Part shown: piece after piece, positions 23,730 to 32,640 of the stretch
How positions within the stretch are numbered: position 1 is the stretch's first letter
How the letters are laid out: each line of letters begins with the position of its first letter
NCBI GenBank assembly: GCA_047624005.1
Contig: JBLHPE010000003.1
Location: forward strand, 1-64,000
Direction: 5' to 3'
From: Ascidiaceihabitans sp047624005
Lineage (GTDB): Bacteria > Pseudomonadota > Alphaproteobacteria > Rhodobacterales > Rhodobacteraceae
Length of the DNA: 64,000 bases
Made by a program: the position numbers and the translations under genes
The notes under the pieces: generated by a model
Told to the model about the DNA's origin: nothing
Databases searched by the model: none
Seen by the model: only the letters and a program-made list of their open reading frames with translations

Positions 23730-25889
23730 ATGACGCCCGTGAAACAAGCTCTTGCTGATGCGCTATCCAAACGTGGATACGAAACCCTAACACCTGTTCA
23801 AACTGCCTGCATGGATCCAAAGCTCGGCGAAGCCGATTTGTTGGTTTCTGCCCAAACGGGTTCAGGTAAAACAGTTGGCTTTGGACTTGCGCTGGGCGAC
23901 ACGCTTTTGGGCGACGCAGAAGCTTTTGATCGCGCTGGTTCACCACTAGCTTTGGTGATTGCACCAACCCGCGAATTGGCGTTGCAAGTGAAACGCGAGC
24001 TTGAATGGCTTTATGCCGAAGCTGGCGTTGTTATGGCGTCTTGTGTTGGCGGTATGGATATGCGCGACGAACGTCGTACGCTGTCCCGAGGTGCCCACAT
24101 TGTTGTGGCGACGCCTGGCCGTTTACGCGATCACATCATGCGCAACACCATCGACCTGACGATGATCCGCGGTGTGGTTATGGATGAAGCGGATGAGATG
24201 CTTGATCTTGGTTTCCGCGAAGACCTTGAATTCATTTTGGGCAAAGCGCCTGAAGATCGCCGGACATTGATGTTTTCGGCGACGGTTCCAAAAGCTATCG
24301 CGACACTGGCCAAAAGCTACCAACGTGATGCAGTCCGTCTTGAGACAAAATCTGAGGACAAGCAACACGCCGACATCGCATACAACGCGATGCAAGTTGC
24401 GAACCATGACGGCGAAAACGCCATCATCAATATTCTGCGTTTTTATGAATCCCCGAACGCGATTGTTTTCTGTAACACGCGTGCGATGGTAAATCGTGTG
24501 ACCACCCGTTTGTCCAACCGCGGATTTTCGGTTGTGGCCTTGTCAGGTGAATTGTCCCAAGCAGAACGTACCCACGCCTTGCAAGCGATGCGCGATGGTC
24601 GCGCCCGTGTTTGTGTTGCTACGGATGTTGCGGCACGCGGGATCGACCTTCCGGGTCTTGACCTGGTTGTGCACGCTGAATTGCCAAACAACCATGAGAC
24701 AATGTTGCACCGTTCTGGCCGTACAGGCCGCGCTGGACGCAAAGGCGTCAGCACGTTGATCGTTACCGCCAAGAACCGCCGCAAAGCTGAACGTATTTTG
24801 CAAGGTGCAAAGGTCAGTGCAAACTGGATCGCAGCACCGTCCGCAGATGACGTGCGTGCCAAAGACCAAGAACGCCTTTTGGAAGATCCAATGTGGCACG
24901 AGCCAGTTGCTGAAAATGAAGCAGACATGGTTGCCAAGCTGGTTGACGGTTTCAACATCGAACAAATTGCTGCGGCCTATATGCGTCTGTACCGTGTGCG
25001 CGTGACCGCACCGGAAGAATTGTCTTCTGCTGGTGACAACAAGCCACCAAAAGCACGTGCGCCGTTTGGTCCAAGCAAATGGTTCTCTGTCAACACGGGT
25101 CGCAATCAAGGCATCGTTGTTGGTCGCCTGTTGCCGATCCTTTGCAATGGTGGCGGCATCACCAAAGACGACATCGGTGCAATCCGTATCCAGAACGATG
25201 AGACATTTGTAGAGATGCAAGCATCCAGTGTTGCTGGGTTTAAAGCTGCTTTGGGCAGCGCAATGACCGTTGAAGGTGGATTGGTCTTGACCGAGTTGGC
25301 CAAACCTCCTGCAGCAGCCAACAGCCCGCGCCCTGCATTTGGCGGCAAGCCCGGCGGTAAACCTTCGGGCAAGTCGTATGGTAAATCTGACGGCCCGCGT
25401 GGTGGCGATAAGCCAGACTATGATCGCAAGCCGAAGTCGGATTACGCACCTAAGCCAAAAGCGGACTATGCACCGAAGGCCGAATACGCGCCAAAACCAA
25501 AAGACGATTACACGCCAGCACCTGCGCCAAAACCGCAGGCTGCCAGCAAGCCCGTCGAATATGATGATGCGCCGATAGCAAAACCACGCAAGCCGAAGCC
25601 GGAAAGCAAGGGCGGTAAGCCTGCTGGACATCCAGCGTCCAAGCGTTTTGAAAAGCCGCGTTCGACAATGGACAAAGCACGTGATGATGGCACGGTTACT
25701 GAACGTAAACCGCGCGGTAAGCCGGATGGAAAGCCATTTGCGGGTAAGCCTAAAGGTAAATTTGCGGGTAAGCCAAAAACCGGTCCAGGCGGCGCACCTG
25801 CTGTAGGCAAAGCCAACAGCAAGAAAAACAAAGCGCGTCGCGCCGCAGCTGACGGTGGCAAACAATCGCCACGCCGCACAGAAAGCTGA
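23730..25889 (+). CDS. DEAD-box ATP-dependent RNA helicase with DbpA-type RNA-binding domain
   Basis: This protein of about 719 residues unwinds RNA in ribosome assembly or cold adaptation. Motifs in order are YETLTPVQ (Q motif), AQTGSGKT (I), PTRELAL (Ia), TPGRL (Ib), VVMDEADEMLDLGF (II), MFSATVP (III), VFCNTRAMVNRV (IV), ATDVAARGID (V) and HRSGRTGRAG (VI). Residues of about 440-525 (FSVNTGRNQGIVVGRLLP, then ITKDDIGAIRI) form a DbpA/CsdA RNA-binding domain. The last 190 residues are a basic, low-complexity tail with repeated DYAPKP and GKP units. The start at 23730 (MTPVKQALADALSKRG) fits the family; a GTG at 23700 is the alternative. Neither has a good ribosome site. Confidence 0.93.
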   Translation: MTPVKQALADALSKRGYETLTPVQTACMDPKLGEADLLVSAQTGSGKTVGFGLALGDTLLGDAEAFDRAGSPLALVIAPTRELALQVKRELEWLYAEAGVVMASCVGGMDMRDERRTLSRGAHIVVATPGRLRDHIMRNTIDLTMIRGVVMDEADEMLDLGFREDLEFILGKAPEDRRTLMFSATVPKAIATLAKSYQRDAVRLETKSEDKQHADIAYNAMQVANHDGENAIINILRFYESPNAIVFCNTRAMVNRVTTRLSNRGFSVVALSGELSQAERTHALQAMRDGRARVCVATDVAARGIDLPGLDLVVHAELPNNHETMLHRSGRTGRAGRKGVSTLIVTAKNRRKAERILQGAKVSANWIAAPSADDVRAKDQERLLEDPMWHEPVAENEADMVAKLVDGFNIEQIAAAYMRLYRVRVTAPEELSSAGDNKPPKARAPFGPSKWFSVNTGRNQGIVVGRLLPILCNGGGITKDDIGAIRIQNDETFVEMQASSVAGFKAALGSAMTVEGGLVLTELAKPPAAANSPRPAFGGKPGGKPSGKSYGKSDGPRGGDKPDYDRKPKSDYAPKPKADYAPKAEYAPKPKDDYTPAPAPKPQAASKPVEYDDAPIAKPRKPKPESKGGKPAGHPASKRFEKPRSTMDKARDDGTVTERKPRGKPDGKPFAGKPKGKFAGKPKTGPGGAPAVGKANSKKNKARRAAADGGKQSPRRTES

Positions 25890-25894
25890 TAGTA

Positions 25895-25918
25895 TTGGCG
25901 GGGATCAAACCCCGCCAA
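25895..25918. terminator. Hairpin between convergent helicase and transporter genes
   Basis: TTGGCGGGG (25895-25903) pairs perfectly with CCCCGCCAA (25910-25918) around ATCAAA. It starts 5 bases after the helicase stop and ends 5 bases before the stop of the last ABC permease gene, so it can serve both. No T-run follows on either strand. Confidence 0.65.
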
Positions 25919-25923
25919 ACGCC

Positions 25924-27078
25924 TTATCCTTTGTAGGGGTCTAGACTGTCGCGTAGACCGTCGCCCAAGAAGTTAAACGCCAACACCACGAATATGATCG
26001 GCAACATCGGGATCGCTGTCCACGGATAGATCTCGATCGATGCAAGGTTTTGCGCGTCATTTAACATGACACCCCAACTTACCGCTGGTGCCCGCAGGCC
26101 GAGGCCAAGGAATGACAACGCTGTTTCACCCAAGATCATCGCAGGGATAGACAGGGTCGCAGACGCGATCAGGTGGCTCATAAAGTTCGGCAACAAGTGA
26201 CGGCGGATGACACGGGAAGGCTTGGCACCCATCATCTCAGCGGCGCGGACGTATTCTTCTTCTCTTAGCGACAAGAATTTTGACCTGACAGCGCGGGCAA
26301 GGCCGGGCCAATCCAATATCCCTAAGATAATGGAAATTATGAAAAAGACGGCGACAGGTCCCCAATTGGATGGGACAGCAGCTGATAACGCCAGCCACAA
26401 TGGCAGTTCAGGCAGAGACCGCAAAATTTCGATAACGCGTTGGATCGTCCAATCGGTACGGCCGCCAAAGTAGCCCGCGATTGAGCCGAAGGTGATGCCA
26501 AGCAAGAAGGATACCGTGATCCCGATCAAGCCGACAGTCAGGGATAACTGTGCACCGAACAAGATACGGCTAAAGACGTCACGCCCCAATCGATCTGACC
26601 CAAACAGGAAAATCGTCGCACCTTCTGGTGCGCAGAACATGTGTGTGTTCGTTGGGATGAACCCAAACAATTTATAGCTGCCACCTTCACAGAAGAACTG
26701 CAAAGGCATCGCAATGCTTTCGTCGGTTTCATAGGTCCAAACATATTTTTCCAAATCGGGTACAGCGATGGTCGGATTGACGTGTGGGCCAACAAATTTG
26801 CCTTCATGCCAAAGGCTGATTCCTTGAGGTGGCGCATACAGATAGTCGGCATTCCGTTCGTTAGGCGTGTAAGGCGCGATGAAGCCTGCAACGGGCAACA
26901 TCAAATAGCTGAGGAACAGGAAAATACCAGAAATCAGTCCAAGTTTATGTCGCTTGAACTTGCGCCAGACCAGCACCCAATTCGGGGCGTCCATGTCGGA
27001 ACGGTCAAGCGCAGATAGGTCAACATTTGGATCATATGGCGCATCGTCGACATAGCGCCCGTCAGGAAGTATGCTCAT
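25924..27078 (-). CDS. ABC transporter permease, DppC/OppC-like
   Basis: This 384-residue permease of a peptide/oligosaccharide importer is longer than the usual 300 or so because of a periplasmic insertion of about 110 residues between the first two membrane segments (after LSYLMLPVAGFIAPYTPNE; it contains the Cys-bearing FFCEGG and HMFCAPEG). The remaining core has LFGSDRLGRDVFSRILFGAQ and the EAA loop EEYVRAAEMMGAKPSRVI, followed by LLPN. The end, GDGLRDSLDPYKG, is typical of DppC. It is the last gene of a four-gene operon and overlaps the previous gene by 4 bases. Confidence 0.88.
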   Translation of the reverse strand: MSILPDGRYVDDAPYDPNVDLSALDRSDMDAPNWVLVWRKFKRHKLGLISGIFLFLSYLMLPVAGFIAPYTPNERNADYLYAPPQGISLWHEGKFVGPHVNPTIAVPDLEKYVWTYETDESIAMPLQFFCEGGSYKLFGFIPTNTHMFCAPEGATIFLFGSDRLGRDVFSRILFGAQLSLTVGLIGITVSFLLGITFGSIAGYFGGRTDWTIQRVIEILRSLPELPLWLALSAAVPSNWGPVAVFFIISIILGILDWPGLARAVRSKFLSLREEEYVRAAEMMGAKPSRVIRRHLLPNFMSHLIASATLSIPAMILGETALSFLGLGLRAPAVSWGVMLNDAQNLASIEIYPWTAIPMLPIIFVVLAFNFLGDGLRDSLDPYKG

Positions 27079-28103
27079 CCGTCGCGCGCTCCGTATCTAA
27101 TTCGGGGGTCTAGTAGGACTAGCAACAGATCTGAGATCATCGTCCCTATCAAGGTAAGCAATGCCACGAACATGAGGACAAATGCAGCTAGGAATTGATC
27201 CTGCGATTTTAGAGCGGTCAGCAAGGCGGGGCCGATGGTTTGCAAACCTAACACAACAGAAACTAAAACCGATCCTGATACCATCGCTGGTAATAGGTTG
27301 CCGATATCTGCCACGAACGGGTTGAACGCCATCCGCAGTGGGTATTTTGCCAAAAGGCGGGCAGGGGCCAATCCCTTGGCTTTGGCGGTTTCTACATATG
27401 GTTTCGACAACTCATCCAGCATGTTTGCCCGCAGCCGTTGCATCATTGCTGCGGCACCAGATGTGCCGATGACAAAGGTCGGAACGATAAGGTGGATAAG
27501 GATGGATTGCATTTTACCGAAACTCATCGGCTCACCCTCGTAGATCGGGTTCATCAATCCACCAATGGGTAAGCCAAGGTATTTGTGTCCATAATAAAAC
27601 AGGATCAAAGCCAGCAGAAAGTTTGGCGTTGCAAGGCCAAGATAACCAACGAAGGCAGCGGTATAATCAACCCAAGTCTCAGAGCGCCAAGCAGCAAGAA
27701 CACCCAAGGGCAGTGCGACCAGATAAACGAACAGAACCGCAGCGAGGTTCACCAAAATAGTCATCCACAAAGCGTCGCCTACGATCTCGGCGACAGGGCG
27801 GTCGAATTCAAAGGACCAACCGAAGTCACCCTGCAATAGACCTGAGAACCCCTGCGGGCCAGGTGCCATCCCGACCCAGATAAAATACTGCTCCCAAACA
27901 GGGCGATCTAAGGAGTATTCAACGCGCAGGAACTCGGCCTTGGCTACACCTTCGGCCTGACCGGTAGCGCGTAGTTCTGCGATCTGGTTTGACAGATAAT
28001 CCCCTGGGGGTAGGTTGATAATGATGAACACCATGATCGAAACGACCCACAGTGTAAGCAGCATGGTTATCATGCGATAACCTGCATATCTGAGGAACAT
28101 CAT
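27075..28103 (-). CDS. ABC transporter permease, DppB/OppB-like
   Basis: This 342-residue inner-membrane protein begins with the DppB-type first segment (YRMITMLLTLWVVSIMVFII), followed by INLPPGDYLSNQ. The EAA-loop region is KPYVETAKAKGLAPARLLAKY, and it ends LLDPRIRYGARDG. Two adjacent ATGs are possible; the first overlaps the upstream stop as ATGA. It pairs with the DppC-like protein encoded next. Confidence 0.88.
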   Translation of the reverse strand: MMFLRYAGYRMITMLLTLWVVSIMVFIIINLPPGDYLSNQIAELRATGQAEGVAKAEFLRVEYSLDRPVWEQYFIWVGMAPGPQGFSGLLQGDFGWSFEFDRPVAEIVGDALWMTILVNLAAVLFVYLVALPLGVLAAWRSETWVDYTAAFVGYLGLATPNFLLALILFYYGHKYLGLPIGGLMNPIYEGEPMSFGKMQSILIHLIVPTFVIGTSGAAAMMQRLRANMLDELSKPYVETAKAKGLAPARLLAKYPLRMAFNPFVADIGNLLPAMVSGSVLVSVVLGLQTIGPALLTALKSQDQFLAAFVLMFVALLTLIGTMISDLLLVLLDPRIRYGARDG

Positions 28104-30019
28104 TTGTTCACCTCTAGTCTTTCAGGGGTGAAAAAGAACTCGTCCATCCGGTGGATGCCAAAATGCGCGCCGGGCTCCCACGCCCATTTGCCAAACTCAG
28201 GCACATTGCGCAGATCATCTGAGACGACAACGGGTTGAGGAGCTTCAGCCAATATGCCGATGCCGTATTGCTGATCTGCGTGGATCGCCAGCATTTCGCG
28301 CCATATATCGCCACGCTCTTTTGGATCGAGTGTCCGTTCCCAAGCGTGCCAAAGATCCAGCAATCGTTTGGGTTCGGGCATATCGACGGGTTCGCCAGCG
28401 GCGCCATTTGTTTGCATGTACTGGCCCCATTTTGGCCAAGCAAAAAATTCCTGATGCATCGGGGCTAGGTACTCTGGCGGCGTGAATGTCTGTGGCAATC
28501 CATTGTCCCAACCAAACCAAACGGCGGCCATAGAAACGCCAGCGTAAACGCGGTTGCGCAGGATGTCGCGATCAAGCGGGCGTAAGACCAGCTTGATACC
28601 AAGATCGCGCCATGTGTCTGTAACAATAGCCAAGGCGTTTCCAACTTCTTGGCGTTCGCCTGCTGTTTCAATGACGAATTCCATCGGGCGACCATCTGAT
28701 AGTTTTCGCAGACCAGATGGAGTGCGTTCAGTCAGGCCCATCTCATCCAGAAGCGCGTTGGCTGCATCGAGATCATGCAAAGCCCAAGCGTTCAGGTTCT
28801 TGGTGTCAAAGAACGGGCTTCGGGCCAATGCGGTCATGCCGCCTTCCTTGGCCAATCCAAAGTACAGGGCGCGGTTTATCATGTGCCGATCAATACCCAT
28901 CGACAGCGCGCGGCGGAACCGAACGTCCCGCATGATGTCACGCCATAAAGGATCGGCAAAATTCAAATTCGGGTATACTGCGATTTGAGATGCAGCGCCG
29001 TTGGCCCAAAGGAATGTACGGTAGGCGGCGCCGTCACTTTCGCCTTTTTTCAAGATCGACACGTCACGGAAATCTAGCCCACGGGCTTGAAGATCCGCCT
29101 CGCCTGCGTTGGATTTGGCTGCAACAAGACCTGCACCCACCACGGTCATTTCCACAACGTCGATATATGGCAATTGCACCCCATTTTGATCGATGCGGTG
29201 GTAGTAGGCATTGCGCACAAAAATCTTGCGGCTGGATTGCCCTTTTGTTGCGGCAACCCATGGCTGCAAGGTCGGCAGTTCCGGGTTGTCGAACTTATAC
29301 ATATTGTCGACTTTGTTGTGTAAAGCTGCCCAGCCACGCACGCGTTTGCTGCGGACGGCTTTGGCAAGCTCTTCGGAATCAGCAAAGTTAATATGAAATT
29401 GCTTCAGGTATTCGGAAGGGCGGTAAATAAACGGGGGGCGCGCCGCTGCTAGCAACTGTAAAAAGCGTGGGTTTGGCGCATCCCATTCGATGACAACTGT
29501 CTGCGCATCCGGAAAGCTCATACGTCCAACTTTGCCGTCTAAACGCATCACATCTGGAGGACCGTTTGGGTTCAACTCCTCGTTATTTGCAACATGGTCC
29601 CACCAGTATTCGAAATCCGCGGAGGTGAAAGATGCACCGTCAGACCAGCGATGCCCGCGGCGCAAATGCAGCGTATAGCGCTGATCATTGTCCACTTCGA
29701 TATCGCGCAGGATATCAGGACCTAAATTGTATTCAGAGTCATATCCGACGAGGCGGGCATAGCCATAGACTACCATTTGGCGGATGTCTTTTGACCTTGT
29801 TATCATCGTGCGCAAAGTACCGCCCTGAGCGCCAAAGGCGCGTCCTTTGGCAGGAAGATCAACAATCAATGGGTCTTGCGGGATACGTTCGTGGGCTTCT
29901 AGCATTCCTTCATGGGATAGCTCGTCTAACCAATAGGCGCTTTCTTGAACCTCAACCGCAGCAACGGGGCTGATCCAGCAGAGCGTGATTATGCAAAGTG
30001 TTCTGATATGGTTAAACAT
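28100..30019 (-). CDS. ABC transporter substrate-binding protein (family 5)
   Basis: This 639-residue periplasmic protein has a signal peptide (LCIITLCWISPVAAVEV). The family-5 solute-binding pattern is visible as YTLHLRRGHRWSDGASFTSA and RRALSMGIDRHMINRALYFG. It is larger than DppA/OppA (about 530), nearer to YejA and glycan-binding members, so the ligand could be a long peptide or oligosaccharide. The start overlaps the ATPase stop by 8 bases (ATGTTTAA). The gene order ATPase, binding protein, two permeases is unusual for dpp/opp operons. Confidence 0.87.
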   Translation of the reverse strand: MFNHIRTLCIITLCWISPVAAVEVQESAYWLDELSHEGMLEAHERIPQDPLIVDLPAKGRAFGAQGGTLRTMITRSKDIRQMVVYGYARLVGYDSEYNLGPDILRDIEVDNDQRYTLHLRRGHRWSDGASFTSADFEYWWDHVANNEELNPNGPPDVMRLDGKVGRMSFPDAQTVVIEWDAPNPRFLQLLAAARPPFIYRPSEYLKQFHINFADSEELAKAVRSKRVRGWAALHNKVDNMYKFDNPELPTLQPWVAATKGQSSRKIFVRNAYYHRIDQNGVQLPYIDVVEMTVVGAGLVAAKSNAGEADLQARGLDFRDVSILKKGESDGAAYRTFLWANGAASQIAVYPNLNFADPLWRDIMRDVRFRRALSMGIDRHMINRALYFGLAKEGGMTALARSPFFDTKNLNAWALHDLDAANALLDEMGLTERTPSGLRKLSDGRPMEFVIETAGERQEVGNALAIVTDTWRDLGIKLVLRPLDRDILRNRVYAGVSMAAVWFGWDNGLPQTFTPPEYLAPMHQEFFAWPKWGQYMQTNGAAGEPVDMPEPKRLLDLWHAWERTLDPKERGDIWREMLAIHADQQYGIGILAEAPQPVVVSDDLRNVPEFGKWAWEPGAHFGIHRMDEFFFTPERLEVNK

Positions 30020-31778
30020 GGCAACGCACCTTATGGCCGGGTTCGATTTCGATCAGGTCAGGTGCTGAGCCTTGATCAAAACGATACATTTCAGACCACG
30101 TATCTGACGATCCGGCACCTTGAGAAACAAGGTTCAAATCAATAGGTCTGTTCACATCGGGTTCTGGCTGCGCGGCAATCAAAGCCTGTGTGTAGGGGTG
30201 GCGTGGATTATAAAACAACGTGTCGGGCGGTGCCTGTTCGATGACGACACCCTGACGCATTACGGCAACTTCATCTGCGATGCGTGCGACCACGGCAAGG
30301 TCATGGCTAATAAACAGGTAGGACAATCCCATTTCGTCGCGAATGTCTTCAAGCAGGGACAAAATCTGTTCTTGGACCGAGACGTCCAAAGCCGATGTAG
30401 GTTCATCACAAACCAACAATGAGGGATCTAAAGTGAGTGCTCTAGCGATAGACAATCGTTGCCGCTGTCCGCCAGAAAATGCATGCGGATATCGTTTTAG
30501 CATATCGGGATTTAAACCAACCCAACGTAGCATTTCAGCAGCTTTTTCACGTCGATCCGCACGACTGCCAATGCCATGAATTTCCATGGGTTCGGTTAAT
30601 GCCTCTTGGACACGCATACGGGGCGAGAGTGAAGAATAGGGGTCCTGAAATACCATCTGCGCTTTGCGTTGGAACGCGATCCGCTGCGTGCGCGACATTG
30701 CGTGAACCGGCATCGGTTCAGCGTTTGCGTCGGGACGGAAAATAACTTCACTGCCCACGTCGGGCACTTCGGCGCCCAATGCGATGCGGGCGCAGGTTGT
30801 CTTGCCAGATCCGCTTTCGCCAACAACTGCAACGGTCTTACCGCGTGGCAGCGCAAGATTCACATCGATGCAAGCATGTACTTTCTTGGCACCTTTCCAA
30901 CCGCCAGCGCGCACAGTGTAAGTTTTACTAACACTCTTAAGATCAAGGATTAGATCGCTGTAATCCAAAGGGGCTGATGGTTCTGCGACATCTGGGATCA
31001 TTGGTGCCGCGGCAAACAGCTTTTGCGTATAGCCATGACCGGGTGCACCTAACACGACAGGGGCTGGCCCACTTTCCATGATGCGACCTTTATTCATCAC
31101 GACAACATGTTCTGCCATGTTGGCGACGACGCCAAGATCATGGGTGACAAGGATCACGGCCATGCCGGTTTCTTTTTGCAAATCTTTGATCAGGCCAAGC
31201 ACTTGCGCTTGCGTTGTGACGTCCAATGCCGTTGTCGGTTCATCGGCGATTAGCAAATCGGGCTTGGCGACCATAGCCATTGCGATCATTGCGCGTTGCT
31301 GCATGCCGCCGGACATCTCGAAAGGGTAGGCGCGAAAAGCGCGTTCAGGATCAATAAATCCAACCTTTTCGAATGTCTCGATAACATCTTTTTTAGCTTC
31401 GCTTTTGGACATGCCGCGATGCAAATGCAAAACTTCGGCCACTTGATTACCAATGCGGTGCAAAGGTGAAAGCGAACGCATGGGTTCTTGGAAAATCATT
31501 GAAATGCGATCACCGCGCACATCACGCATCTTGCGTTCAGTGAGGGATAACAGATCGACGGGTGTGTTTTGCCCAAAATTGATACTACCCGACCGCAGTT
31601 GTGCAGCATCTGGCAGAATGCGCAGGATTGAACGACAAGTCAGTGTTTTGCCGGACCCACTTTCGCCCACCAAAGCCAAGGTTTCGCCTGCGTTCACCGA
31701 AAAGTTGACGTCTTGCACTACAGGCGGCGCATTGCCAAACCCGATCGATAGCCCTTGCACGTCCAATAGAGGTGTCAT
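30012..31778 (-). CDS. ABC transporter ATP-binding protein, two fused nucleotide-binding domains
   Basis: This 588-residue protein carries both ATPase domains of the importer in one chain, like YejF and GsiA. Domain 1 has GESGSGKT (Walker A), MSGGMQQRAMI (signature), LLIADEPTTALD (Walker B) and THDLGVV. Domain 2 has a second GESGSGKT, FSGGQRQRLSIARAL, LLVCDEPTSALD and SHDLAVV. Oligopeptide-type C-terminal extensions follow each domain. GGAAG lies a few bases before the ATG. It is the first gene of the operon; its promoter lies in 31779-31975. Confidence 0.92.
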   Translation of the reverse strand: MTPLLDVQGLSIGFGNAPPVVQDVNFSVNAGETLALVGESGSGKTLTCRSILRILPDAAQLRSGSINFGQNTPVDLLSLTERKMRDVRGDRISMIFQEPMRSLSPLHRIGNQVAEVLHLHRGMSKSEAKKDVIETFEKVGFIDPERAFRAYPFEMSGGMQQRAMIAMAMVAKPDLLIADEPTTALDVTTQAQVLGLIKDLQKETGMAVILVTHDLGVVANMAEHVVVMNKGRIMESGPAPVVLGAPGHGYTQKLFAAAPMIPDVAEPSAPLDYSDLILDLKSVSKTYTVRAGGWKGAKKVHACIDVNLALPRGKTVAVVGESGSGKTTCARIALGAEVPDVGSEVIFRPDANAEPMPVHAMSRTQRIAFQRKAQMVFQDPYSSLSPRMRVQEALTEPMEIHGIGSRADRREKAAEMLRWVGLNPDMLKRYPHAFSGGQRQRLSIARALTLDPSLLVCDEPTSALDVSVQEQILSLLEDIRDEMGLSYLFISHDLAVVARIADEVAVMRQGVVIEQAPPDTLFYNPRHPYTQALIAAQPEPDVNRPIDLNLVSQGAGSSDTWSEMYRFDQGSAPDLIEIEPGHKVRCHV

Positions 31779-31975
31779 TCATCTTCCAGTTTTGGGGCAC
31801 TTGTTCTGGGCAAGCGCATTGAAATTGCAGTCAAACCCGTTTCCAATCCATAGTCCAGCCAAAGGCGTCACAAGATAGTCAAATACTCTAGCAATCGGTT
31901 AAAGTGACCCATAGATATAAACGGAAGGTTGAATTTATCAGTTTTGACGCCTCCAACACCCAAAGGATTGAATGC

Positions 31976-32464
31976 ATGAGCAGCCGCTTGGACCTTTTTA
32001 TAAATCGCATGGTGTCGCAGCGTGCTTGTTTGAATCACGCGGCGGACCTGACAAAAGACATGGCTGGCCCTGTTTTCGAATTGGGGCTGGGGAATGGACG
32101 GACCTATCATCACATGCGCCAGATCATGCCAGATCGTAAAATCTATGTATTTGAGCGTGCAGTTGGGTCGCATCCGGACAGCACGCCACCGGAAGATATG
32201 GTTTTGCTTGGCGATGTTTACGACACTTTGCCTCAAGCTTTGAAGCGATTTGGCCCGACTGCTAGCCTGATCCATGCAGATCTTGGTGGGCACGACAGGA
32301 CTAAGAACGACGCGTTCGCGCGCAATATATCGCCAGTGATCGAACCATTGTTGGCGGTTGGTGGTCTGATGGTTGCAAGTGATAAAATGTATTTCAACGA
32401 ATTAACCGAAATTGAGCTGCCTGCTGATGCCGTGCTGGGCCGTTGCTTTATCTATCAGCGCTAA
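31976..32464 (+). CDS. Class I SAM-methyltransferase-like protein, paralogue
   Basis: This protein of 162 residues from MSSRLDLFINRMV has AAGGA 9 bases upstream. VFELGLGNGRTYHHMRQ is nearly identical to the corresponding segment of the protein encoded at 15199-15672. IYVFERAVGSHPDSTPPED, SLIHADLGG and PLLAVGGLMVAS also align with it. It has no Cys-rich or membrane part. Unlike the first copy it stands alone, divergent from the ABC importer. Substrate unknown. Confidence 0.75.
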   Translation: MSSRLDLFINRMVSQRACLNHAADLTKDMAGPVFELGLGNGRTYHHMRQIMPDRKIYVFERAVGSHPDSTPPEDMVLLGDVYDTLPQALKRFGPTASLIHADLGGHDRTKNDAFARNISPVIEPLLAVGGLMVASDKMYFNELTEIELPADAVLGRCFIYQR

Positions 32465-32494
32465 GTTCCGCGTTCTGTAATTTGTGACGCTACG

Positions 32495-32538
32495 GCGCAA
32501 AACCTGCGTGGCACGAGGTTCCTCTTGCCGTGTTGCGC
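32495..32538. terminator. Hairpin after the methyltransferase-like gene
   Basis: GGCACGAGG (32510-32518) pairs with CCTCTTGCC (32521-32529) except for one C-T mismatch, with a 2-base gap at the tip. An outer GCGCAA (32495-32500) pairs with TTGCGC (32533-32538). No long T-run follows. It probably ends the upstream transcript. Confidence 0.5.
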
Positions 32539-32640
32539 TCTTGGTGGCTAGGCTGATCCCGTTCAAAGTGAAACGCTATTTCGCCTATCGAAACCTGTGT
32601 TTGGCCTTTGGCAGAAATATTTCTGATCGGGAGCCCCTCT

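Noticed and set aside
24543..25865. Long antisense ORF (440 aa) within the helicase gene
   Set aside because: It is a by-product of codon bias and the repetitive KP-rich tail. The translation is Arg/Trp/Phe-rich with no domain, and the sense frame is a certain DEAD-box helicase.
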